From contig DUUE01000009.1 in the NCBI GenBank assembly GCA_012841735.1, forward strand, positions 1 through 5,708: 5,708 bases of DNA. Direction: 5' to 3'. This DNA comes from Bacillota bacterium (GTDB taxonomy: Bacteria > Bacillota > Dethiobacteria > Dethiobacterales > Dethiobacteraceae). The notes below the pieces were generated by a model. The model was not told where the DNA came from, did no database searches, and saw only the letters and a list, made by a program, of their open reading frames with translations. Position numbers and translations under genes: made by a program. Positions 1-5,123 of the stretch are shown here, one piece after another (within the stretch, counting starts at the first letter, position 1; every line of letters begins with the position of its first letter).

Positions 1-1058
1 ACTGCCGCCTCGCCCACCACCGCCGCCGCCGGCACGGCGCACGCATCCGAACGTTCCACGGCGGCGGTATAAGGGGTGTGGTCCTGCATATTGACACTGG
101 CAAGCGGCTGATACAAAGTAGGGATTGGTTTCATGGCGGCACGGCAGACAATGGGCTCGCCGTTGCTGATGCCGCCCTCCAGGCCGCCGGCGTTGTTTGT
201 CGGGCGATAATATCCCCGCTCCGGCCGCCAGCAGATTGCATCATGCACCAGGGAGCCGGGGCGCGCCGCCGCGGCAAAACCGGCGCCGATTTCCACGCCT
301 TTAATGGCCTGTATGCTCATTAAGGCGGCCGCCAGCCGCCCGTCCAGTTTGCGGTCCCACTGCACATGGCTGCCGAGGCCCACGGGAACACCCAGTGCCA
401 CCACGGCAAAAATACCGCCCAGGGAATCACCTGCGCTTTGTGCTTTCTCTATGGCGGCAATCATCTCTGCTTCCGCCTGCGCATCATGACAGCGCACGGG
501 TGACTTTTCAAGCTGCCGGTAAAGCGTCTTCAGGGCGGCCGGCTCAGGGGGCGGCGCAGCCGCCTCCCCGATCGCTTCCACATAAGAATATATTTCTATC
601 CCGAAGGCGGCAAGCAGCGCCTTGGCCACCGCGCCGACGGCCACCCGGGCGGCCGTCTCCCTGGCACTGGCCCGCTCCAGGACGCACCGGAGATCGGAAA
701 AACCGTATTTAAGTGCCCCGGCCAAATCGGCATGTCCCGGCCGGGGCTGTGTTATAATTGCCGCGTTTTCCGGCTCCCGGCCAAAGGGAGCCATGGTTTC
801 CTGCCAGTTGGCAAAATCTTTGTTGCGGATCAGCAGTGTCAGCGGTGTGCCCAGTGTGCGCCCGTAACGCACGCCCGACAGCACCTCCGCCCGGTCCCGT
901 TCAATCTGCATCCGCCCGCCGCGGCCGTAGCCCCGCTGCCGGCGGGCCAGCTCATTGTTAATGGCCTCTTCCGTCAGTGGCAACCGGGCAGGCAGGCCTT
1001 CAATCACCGCCGTCAGTGCGGGACCGTGGGATTCCCCCGCCGTCAGAAAACGCATCAT
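1..1058 (-). CDS. aroC: Chorismate synthase, 3'-truncated by the window edge
   Basis: Chorismate synthase converts 5-enolpyruvylshikimate-3-phosphate to chorismate, the last step of the shikimate pathway, using reduced FMN in the cytoplasm. The minus-strand frame is open from the ATG at 1058 to the left edge (352 codons). Family landmarks appear in order: GESHG at residues 8-12 with the first catalytic His H11, an RRQRGYGRGGR flavin/substrate loop at 39-49, RPGHAD with the second His H109, the RASARETAARVAVGA signature at 129-143, TNNAGGLEGG at 287-296 and the C-terminal RSD motif at 336-338. Gram-positive homologues are about 385-390 residues, so roughly 35 C-terminal residues lie outside. 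The start overlaps the lgt stop by one base (TAATG) and has AGGAG 7 nt upstream. An adjacent in-frame ATG at 1055 gives the usual MRFLTAGESHG start and is equally possible. One oddity is C125, where Bacillus-type enzymes usually have Asn just before the VLER-SARET segment. No frameshift was seen. Confidence 0.97.
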   Translation of the reverse strand, partial: MMRFLTAGESHGPALTAVIEGLPARLPLTEEAINNELARRQRGYGRGGRMQIERDRAEVLSGVRYGRTLGTPLTLLIRNKDFANWQETMAPFGREPENAAIITQPRPGHADLAGALKYGFSDLRCVLERASARETAARVAVGAVAKALLAAFGIEIYSYVEAIGEAAAPPPEPAALKTLYRQLEKSPVRCHDAQAEAEMIAAIEKAQSAGDSLGGIFAVVALGVPVGLGSHVQWDRKLDGRLAAALMSIQAIKGVEIGAGFAAAARPGSLVHDAICWRPERGYYRPTNNAGGLEGGISNGEPIVCRAAMKPIPTLYQPLASVNMQDHTPYTAAVERSDACAVPAAAVVGEAA

Positions 1059-1813
1059 TACGCCTCTCCTTTCCGGTCTTCCTGCCCGTAACGCTTCCGC
1101 CACCACAGCAGCACAAGTCCGGCCAGAATTAAAAGGATGCTGACTACCTGGCCGGCCCGCAGGCTCCCCCAAAACAAAGTATCCGCCCGTACTCCCTCGA
1201 TAAAAAAGCGGCCGAGGGAGTAACCGATCAGATAGCGGGCGAAAATACCGCCCGACGTTTTTTCTTTTTTCGTGACATACAGCAGATAAGCAAAAACTAA
1301 AAAATTCCAGAGAGATTCATACAAAAAGATGGGGTGACGGTAGGCACCGTCAATAAACATGGCCCACGGCAGGTTCGTGGGAACGCCGTAGGCTTCCTGG
1401 TTGAAATAATTTCCCCAGCGGCCGATGGCCTGGCCGATTATGAGTCCCGGGGCACAGAGATCTGCCAGCCGCCAGAAACTTATTTTTTTCACCTTTGTGT
1501 AAACCAGGCAGGCCAGGATGCCACCGATAATTCCCCCGTGAATGGCCAGCCCCCCCTGCCGCAGGTTGAAAATGTCAAGCCAGTTGCCGGCAAAAAGGTG
1601 CCAGTTGGCCACAACGAAAGCCAGGCGGGTGCAGATTACGGCCGTGGGAACGGCGATGAGCGCGAAATTAAACAACTCATCTTCGCTGATACCGTAATAT
1701 TTTGTCCGCCGGATGGCAACCAGCAGCCCGGCCAGCATGCCCAGGCTGATCATAATGCCATACCAGTAAATCTCAATGCCAAAAAGCCGAAAAGCAACGG
1801 GATCTATTTGCAT
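1058..1813 (-). CDS. lgt: Prolipoprotein diacylglyceryl transferase
   Basis: Lgt is the integral inner-membrane enzyme that moves diacylglycerol from phosphatidylglycerol to the lipobox cysteine of prelipoproteins, the first step of lipoprotein maturation. The 251-residue product fits the short Gram-positive forms. Visible family features are several hydrophobic membrane segments (about 14-36, 48-70, 88-106, 163-180, 222-238), the HGGIIGG motif with H92, the Lgt signature GRWGNYFNQEAYG at 131-143, HPIFLYES at 160-167, and the conserved R202, E206 and R209 in the GRFFIEGVRAD segment near the C-terminus. The C-terminus is charged and cytoplasmic-looking. I chose the ATG at 1813 because GGGAGGT sits just upstream with 7 nt spacing. 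A GTG at 1828 would add five residues, but that codon lies upstream of this Shine-Dalgarno and is less likely. The gene begins inside the last 10 bases of ogt, and its stop shares a base with the aroC start, so coupled translation is likely. Confidence 0.97.
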   Translation of the reverse strand: MQIDPVAFRLFGIEIYWYGIMISLGMLAGLLVAIRRTKYYGISEDELFNFALIAVPTAVICTRLAFVVANWHLFAGNWLDIFNLRQGGLAIHGGIIGGILACLVYTKVKKISFWRLADLCAPGLIIGQAIGRWGNYFNQEAYGVPTNLPWAMFIDGAYRHPIFLYESLWNFLVFAYLLYVTKKEKTSGGIFARYLIGYSLGRFFIEGVRADTLFWGSLRAGQVVSILLILAGLVLLWWRKRYGQEDRKGEA

Positions 1814-2319
1814 TGTTTTACCTCCCACTTAATGCCTTCCAGGTTAAGCAGCCTTTCTTTCCACGGCAAACCGCAGCCGAACCCGCCCAGGGAACCGTCA
1901 CTGCAGAGTACCCTGTGGCAAGGTATGACCACCGGGGTACGGTTGCGTGCCATGGCCTGCCCCACCGCCCGGGCGGCGCGGGGGGAATTTACCTGTGCCG
2001 CCAGCTCTCCGTAGCTGGTCCACTGGCCGTAAGGGATTCCGGCCGTTTCCCGTAATACTTTGAGTATAAAAGGCGGATAGCCGCTTTCATCCAGCGGGCA
2101 GGTAAAACAAACCTTTTCCCCGCGGAAATAGGCCGCCAGATCCCGCGCCAGTGCCTGCAGCCAGTGCGGATCATCCTCTCCCACCGGCCTGCCGCCGTCC
2201 GGTTGCATCCCAGGCAACTCCAGCGCATACAAGCCGCGCTCCGTATAAGCCAACTGCACGGTGCCTGCGCACGTCTCCGCCGTCCTCAGGGTCGGGCCGG
2301 AAGTATTAAACTTGCTCAT
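1804..2319 (-). CDS. ogt: Methylated-DNA--protein-cysteine S-methyltransferase (Ogt/MGMT type)
   Basis: This suicide DNA-repair protein removes the alkyl group from O6-methylguanine (and O4-methylthymine) onto its own cysteine. The 171-residue product has a variable N-terminal domain (about 1-80) and the conserved C-terminal DNA-binding domain. Visible motifs are PYGQWTSYGELA at 96-107 (with the conserved Tyr), the AARAVG helix with its Arg finger R117 at 115-120, the asparagine-hinge-like MARNRTP stretch at 123-129, the active-site PCHRV at 133-137 (C134 is the acceptor), GGFGCG at 145-150 and LLNLEG at 157-162. The length matches single-domain Ogt rather than the Ada fusion, and no Ada-type Cys-rich N-terminal domain is present. 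It starts 75 bp after the regulator gene with a modest AGGTGG site 10 nt upstream. Its end overlaps the lgt start by 10 bp. It could be named ogt or adaB; sequence alone does not separate these names. Confidence 0.95.
   Translation of the reverse strand: MSKFNTSGPTLRTAETCAGTVQLAYTERGLYALELPGMQPDGGRPVGEDDPHWLQALARDLAAYFRGEKVCFTCPLDESGYPPFILKVLRETAGIPYGQWTSYGELAAQVNSPRAARAVGQAMARNRTPVVIPCHRVLCSDGSLGGFGCGLPWKERLLNLEGIKWEVKQCK
1820..1826 (-). promoter_or_regulatory. Ribosome binding site that fixes the lgt start
   Basis: The minus strand reads GGGAGGT, followed by AAAACA and then the ATG at 1813. It lies inside the end of ogt, so ribosomes finishing ogt arrive directly at the lgt start. It favours this ATG over the GTG at 1828, which is on the upstream side of the site. 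Confidence 0.75.
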
Positions 2320-2394
2320 CTGTCACTTACCACCTGTCATCAGTTAGTTTTCCCGTTGCCGCCATTTCTCTGCATCACAGTTCCAGCCTGAGCG
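2320..2394 (-). other. Intergenic gap between the regulator gene and ogt
   Basis: This 75-bp stretch is the longest non-coding gap in the window. It contains the AGGTGG ribosome binding site of ogt (2330-2335) between two copies of the hexamer TGACAG (minus-strand sense; 2320-2325 and 2334-2339). I see no strong hairpin with a T-run and no convincing -35/-10 pair, so ogt is probably read from the regulator's promoter or from further upstream. Confidence 0.5.
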
Positions 2395-2844
2395 CTAGAT
2401 ATAATACATATAGCCTTCGCCCTGCAGCTTGCGCTGCTCTTCCACGATTTCTTCCAGCGTGATGCCGTCCAAAATGCCGTTTATACCGTCCCGGACACGG
2501 CACCAGATGTTGCGCATCACACATTCGGCAGAACGCTCACATTTCTCGCCGCTGCTTTCGTCGATGACACAGTCTGTGGGGGCAACAGGTCCTTCCAGAA
2601 CGCGGATAATATCGCCCAAAGTAATTTCCGCTGCCGGGCGGGCCAGGCGATACCCCCCCTGGGCGCCGCGCACGCTGTTAATGAGGCCGGCTTTTTTCAG
2701 GCTGGCGAAAAGGTGTTCCAGGTATTTTTCCGAAATATGCTCGCGCTGGGCAATGTTTTTTAAGGGGATGGCACCTTCACCGCTTTGCAGCGCCAGTTCG
2801 AACATCGCCCGCACACCGTAGCGGCCTTTCGTCGACAGCTTCAT
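2395..2844 (-). CDS. Rrf2/IscR-family winged-helix transcriptional regulator
   Basis: This 149-residue protein belongs to the Rrf2 family of dimeric DNA-binding regulators, many of which sense redox state, NO, iron or Fe-S status through a cluster. The N-terminal MKLSTKGRYG opening, the helix-turn-helix at about 26-50 (ISEKYLEHLF) and the wing VRGAQGGYRLAR at 58-69 are hallmarks. The segment after the LEGP at 83-86 carries C92, C102 and C108 plus C115. IscR ligates its cluster with three cysteines in the same region, so cluster binding is likely, although the C92-C102 spacing is wider than in E. coli IscR. CymR-type members lack these cysteines, which argues against that subgroup. The ATG at 2844 gives the canonical start and has AAGGTGGGG 6 nt upstream; an ATG at 2848 is out of frame. 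A good promoter with a palindrome in its spacer lies directly upstream, suggesting autoregulation. No iscS/nifU genes flank it here, unlike many clostridial relatives. Its exact regulon cannot be read from the sequence. Confidence 0.93.
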   Translation of the reverse strand: MKLSTKGRYGVRAMFELALQSGEGAIPLKNIAQREHISEKYLEHLFASLKKAGLINSVRGAQGGYRLARPAAEITLGDIIRVLEGPVAPTDCVIDESSGEKCERSAECVMRNIWCRVRDGINGILDGITLEEIVEEQRKLQGEGYMYYI

Positions 2845-2869
2845 GCATAACCCCACCTTCAACTTTTCT

Positions 2870-2898
2870 CTTATCTCAACTGCCGCAGGCAGTGTCAG
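2870..2898 (-). promoter_or_regulatory. Predicted sigma-A-type promoter of the Rrf2 regulator gene
   Basis: On the minus strand a -35 box CTGACA (2893-2898, five of six to TTGACA) is separated by exactly 17 bp from a -10 box GATAAG (2870-2875, four of six to TATAAT). The predicted transcription start is near 2863, which leaves a leader of about 19 nt containing the AAGGTGGGG ribosome binding site. The promoter lies entirely between the hisJ stop and the regulator start. It was predicted by eye only. It implies that the regulator and downstream genes can be transcribed apart from the his cluster. Confidence 0.6.
2879..2893. promoter_or_regulatory. Perfect 15-bp inverted repeat in the promoter spacer (candidate operator)
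   Basis: ACTGCC-GCA-GGCAGT forms two perfect 6-bp arms around a 3-bp centre. It fills almost the whole spacer between the predicted -35 and -10 boxes and touches the edge of the -35 box. A dimeric repressor bound here would block RNA polymerase, so it is a natural candidate for autoregulation by the adjacent Rrf2 protein. It does not match the E. coli IscR type 1 consensus as I recall it. No T-run follows on either strand, so it is unlikely to be an intrinsic terminator. Confidence 0.5.
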
Positions 2899-2908
2899 CA
2901 CAAAAGAA

Positions 2909-3715
2909 TTACAGCGGGAGCAGGGGGCGCATTATACGCCTGCGGCCACAAAAAGTGGCAATTTCCCGGAAACCAAGTCCGGCAAGGAGCTGGACGGCTC
3001 GCTGCAGTCCGTATCCCACCTCTTGGGGGCTGTGGGCATCCGATCCCAGTGTGAGGGGAATGCCAAGTTCCCGGCATTTTGCCAAAAGCATTACTCCCGG
3101 GTAAGCCTCTTTGACCGGTGCGCGCCAGCCTGCCGTGTTTACTTCCACACATAAATCGGCTTTTTTGATTTCCCGGCAGGAGGCGTCCACCACGGACGAC
3201 CAGTCGCGACGGGGAAAGCAGGCAAATTTTTTAATCACATCCAGGTGTCCCACGATGTCAAAAAGGTTGCTTCGGGCCAGGTCCCTGACCAGGGCAAAAT
3301 AGCGATCGTAGAGCTCGTCCGGATCAAGCTCCGCATACCGCTTTGCCTCCCCGGGGTGGGTAAAATCCCAGCCGTCCAGGAAATGGACGGAACCGATACA
3401 AAAGTCAAAGTCATGACGTGCAAGGGCGGCAGCCGTTTCCTTTTCCCTGCCCGGCAAAAAGTCCACCTCCACGCCGAGGCGGACCGGAAAGGACAGGCGG
3501 GACTGCAGCGTTTTTACTTCAGCCACATACCCGTCCAGTTCCTCCGGTTGCATATTGACACGGTGCTGCGGCGTAAATCCCAACAGCTCCAGGGGGAAAT
3601 GGTCGGCAAAACCTATTTCCGCAAGGCCCTGTTTTTCCGCCGCCGCCGCATACTCCGCCATGGTCCCCGTGGCATGGCCGCAGCGGGATGTATGGAGATG
3701 ATAATCAACTGTCAT
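2909..3715 (-). CDS. hisJ: Histidinol-phosphatase, PHP family (HisJ type)
   Basis: HisJ hydrolyses L-histidinol phosphate to histidinol, the penultimate stage of histidine synthesis, with a trinuclear metal centre in a PHP-type distorted TIM barrel. The 268-residue length equals that of the Bacillus enzyme. Metal-ligand motifs are visible in order: HLH at 6-8 with a further H14, ADH at 37-39, the GVEVD strand with E83, GSVH ending in H111, GHLD at 156-159 and SDAH at 225-228. The ATG at 3715 has AGGGGAG 7 nt upstream and gives the MTVDYHLHTS family start. The frame stays open further upstream to 3841, but that part runs through hisIE and is not needed. It overlaps hisIE by 11 bp, which places it in the his operon and supports histidinol-phosphatase over other PHP phosphoesterases. 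It replaces the HAD phosphatase domain of enterobacterial HisB. The next gene starts 64 bp downstream behind its own promoter. Confidence 0.94.
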   Translation of the reverse strand: MTVDYHLHTSRCGHATGTMAEYAAAAEKQGLAEIGFADHFPLELLGFTPQHRVNMQPEELDGYVAEVKTLQSRLSFPVRLGVEVDFLPGREKETAAALARHDFDFCIGSVHFLDGWDFTHPGEAKRYAELDPDELYDRYFALVRDLARSNLFDIVGHLDVIKKFACFPRRDWSSVVDASCREIKKADLCVEVNTAGWRAPVKEAYPGVMLLAKCRELGIPLTLGSDAHSPQEVGYGLQRAVQLLAGLGFREIATFCGRRRIMRPLLPL

Positions 3716-4364
3716 TTCCGCTCTCCCCTGTTCCGGCGGCCTGCGTATGGCGCCGTGCCAGTTCCGACACCACTTCCGCCAGGGTGATTCCTTTTTCCGC
3801 CAACAGGACAAGCAGGTGGAACAGCAAATCACCGCTCTCATAAATTAATTCAGCGCGATCCCTGTTCTTGGCGGCAATAATTACTTCTCCCGCTTCTTCC
3901 CCGATTTTTTTCAATATCCGGTCCAGTCCGCCCGCAAAGAGCCTGGCCGTATAGGAACCGGCAGGCCGGTTTATTTTCCGTTCCGCTATAATTTTTTCCA
4001 GGTCAAAAAGAAAATTCTCACGCGGTACTTCGTCCTCTTCGGCAAGAGTACGGAAAAAACAGCTGACTGCCCCCGTATGGCAGGCGCTGCCCGTCTGCTC
4101 CACTTCCACCAGCAGCGCATCGCCGTCGCAGTCATAAGTGATGCGCCTGACGTCCTGTGTATGGCCCGAGGTGGCGCCTTTATGCCACAACTTTTGCCGG
4201 CTGCGGGAATAAAACCATGTCTGCCCGGTGGCAAGCGTTTTTTGCAGCGATTCCGCATTCATGTAAGCAAGCATTAAAACCTGCCTGCTGTGCACGTCCT
4301 GGACAATGGCGGGAATTAAACCGTCCCGGTTAAATTTGAGCCCGTTCACATTAAACCCGGTCAC
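3705..4364 (-). CDS. hisIE: Bifunctional phosphoribosyl-AMP cyclohydrolase / phosphoribosyl-ATP pyrophosphatase
   Basis: This fusion performs the second and third steps of histidine synthesis: the C-terminal HisE domain removes pyrophosphate from PR-ATP and the N-terminal HisI domain opens the adenine ring of PR-AMP. HisI (about 1-110) shows VLMLAYMNAESL at 29-40, a WFYSRSRQKLWHKGATSGH block at 50-68, the DCDGD metal site at 78-82 and zinc-ligand cysteines C79, C95 and C102. HisE (about 118-206) shows SYTARLF at 137-143, KKIGEEAGEV at 152-161 with the metal-binding acidic cluster, and ESGDLLFHLL at 176-185. The length, 219 residues, is slightly above the Bacillus form because of a polar tail after LARRH that runs into the hisJ start. 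The start is a GTG at 4364 with GGGGGGTGG 9 nt upstream; no ATG is available near the family N-terminus, and a GTG at 4349 lacks a convincing site. It overlaps hisF by 14 bp. Confidence 0.96.
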   Translation of the reverse strand: MTGFNVNGLKFNRDGLIPAIVQDVHSRQVLMLAYMNAESLQKTLATGQTWFYSRSRQKLWHKGATSGHTQDVRRITYDCDGDALLVEVEQTGSACHTGAVSCFFRTLAEEDEVPRENFLFDLEKIIAERKINRPAGSYTARLFAGGLDRILKKIGEEAGEVIIAAKNRDRAELIYESGDLLFHLLVLLAEKGITLAEVVSELARRHTQAAGTGESGNDS

Positions 4365-5121
4365 GGCGTACCGCCACCCCCCGTTCCGCCAGATATGCTT
4401 TTACTTCAGCCACGGTAAATTCACGGTAATGGAAAACGGAGGCTGCCAGGGCCGCATCCGCCCCGCCTGCCGTCAGGACATCATAAAAATGGGCAATTTT
4501 GCCCGCCCCGCCGGAGGCGATGACCGGAATACCCACAGAGTCCGCCACAGCCTTCGTCAGCGGCACGTCATAGCCGTCTTTTTTCCCGTCACAGTCCATG
4601 CTGGTGAGGAGGATTTCTCCGGTGCCGAGGCGTTCTCCTGCCGCGGCCCAGTCAATGGCAGCTTTTCCTGTAGGTTTCCTGCCGCCATGGGTATAAACTT
4701 CCCACGTTCCCATGGTGTCATTCCATTTGGCATCTATCGCCAGTACCATGCACTGCGAGCCGAAACGCATGGCGCCCTCAGTAAGCAGTTCCGGCTGCAG
4801 GACGGCGGCCGTGTTTACCGATACTTTGTCCGCACCGGCCGCCAGCAGCAGGCGGATCTGCTCCGCTTCGGCAATGCCGCCGCCCACAATAAAGGGGATA
4901 AAAACCTGCTCAGCCGTCCGCCGGACGACATCAAGCATGGTTCCTCTCCCTTCGCTGGAGGCTGTTATATCCAAAAACACCAGTTCATCCGCACCGGCCT
5001 GATCGTAGTAGCGTGCCAGTTCCACCGGATCCCCCGCATCCCGCAGGTTGACAAACTGTGTCCCCTTAACCACCCGCCCCGCCTTCACATCCAGGCAGGG
5101 TATAATCCTTTTTGCCAGCAT
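4351..5121 (-). CDS. hisF: Imidazole glycerol phosphate synthase, cyclase subunit
   Basis: HisF is the (beta/alpha)8-barrel subunit that joins ammonia from the glutaminase HisH to PRFAR, giving imidazole glycerol phosphate and the purine intermediate AICAR. The 256-residue protein aligns by eye with the Thermotoga enzyme from its first residues. It has catalytic D11 in RIIPCLDV and D130 in LAIDAK. The ammonia-gate residues R5, E46 and K99 are present. Phosphate-binding glycine loops appear as VGGGI at 79-83 and IASGGAG at 201-207, with the C-terminal ALAASVFH at 224-231. The ATG at 5121 gives the family start MLAKRIIPCLD; GGAGG lies 10 nt upstream. A GTG at 5127, overlapping the hisA stop as GTGA, is an alternative and sits 4 nt from the same site. 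The partner hisH is not in the window; it commonly lies just upstream of hisA. A long open frame on the opposite strand here is a shadow of this gene. Confidence 0.97.
   Translation of the reverse strand: MLAKRIIPCLDVKAGRVVKGTQFVNLRDAGDPVELARYYDQAGADELVFLDITASSEGRGTMLDVVRRTAEQVFIPFIVGGGIAEAEQIRLLLAAGADKVSVNTAAVLQPELLTEGAMRFGSQCMVLAIDAKWNDTMGTWEVYTHGGRKPTGKAAIDWAAAGERLGTGEILLTSMDCDGKKDGYDVPLTKAVADSVGIPVIASGGAGKIAHFYDVLTAGGADAALAASVFHYREFTVAEVKAYLAERGVAVRRDRV
4374..4382 (-). promoter_or_regulatory. Ribosome binding site supporting the GTG start of hisIE
   Basis: The minus strand reads GGGGGGTGG, ending 9 nt before the GTG at 4364, inside the hisF coding region. No ATG is available for hisIE near its family N-terminus, so this purine-rich stretch is the main evidence for the GTG start. 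The match to the anti-Shine-Dalgarno sequence is imperfect. Confidence 0.5.
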
Positions 5122-5123
5122 TT

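Noticed and set aside
78..1091. Several overlapping plus-strand open frames opposite aroC
   Set aside because: They run through the coding sequence of chorismate synthase, have Arg/Pro/Ala-rich shadow composition and show no family motif.
1334..2014. Plus-strand open frame of 226 codons opposite lgt and ogt
   Set aside because: It is a shadow of lgt and ogt: the translation is Pro/Gln/Asn-rich with no recognisable domain, and it crosses two well-supported genes.
2395..2412. AT-rich TATATGTATTATATC at the end of the regulator gene as a promoter for ogt
   Set aside because: It resembles a -10 box, but no acceptable -35 hexamer lies 16-18 bp upstream. The bases are explained by the Tyr-Met-Tyr-Tyr-Ile C-terminus.
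2879..2893. Inverted repeat read as an intrinsic terminator for hisJ
   Set aside because: The stem is only 6 bp with a 3-nt loop, and neither strand has a following T-run. Its position between -35 and -10 boxes fits an operator better.
3716..3841. N-terminal extension of hisJ upstream of its ATG
   Set aside because: The frame is open there, but it overlaps hisIE by more than 130 bases. The extra residues are Cys/Arg/Trp-rich shadow sequence, while the ATG at 3715 has a good ribosome binding site and the family start.
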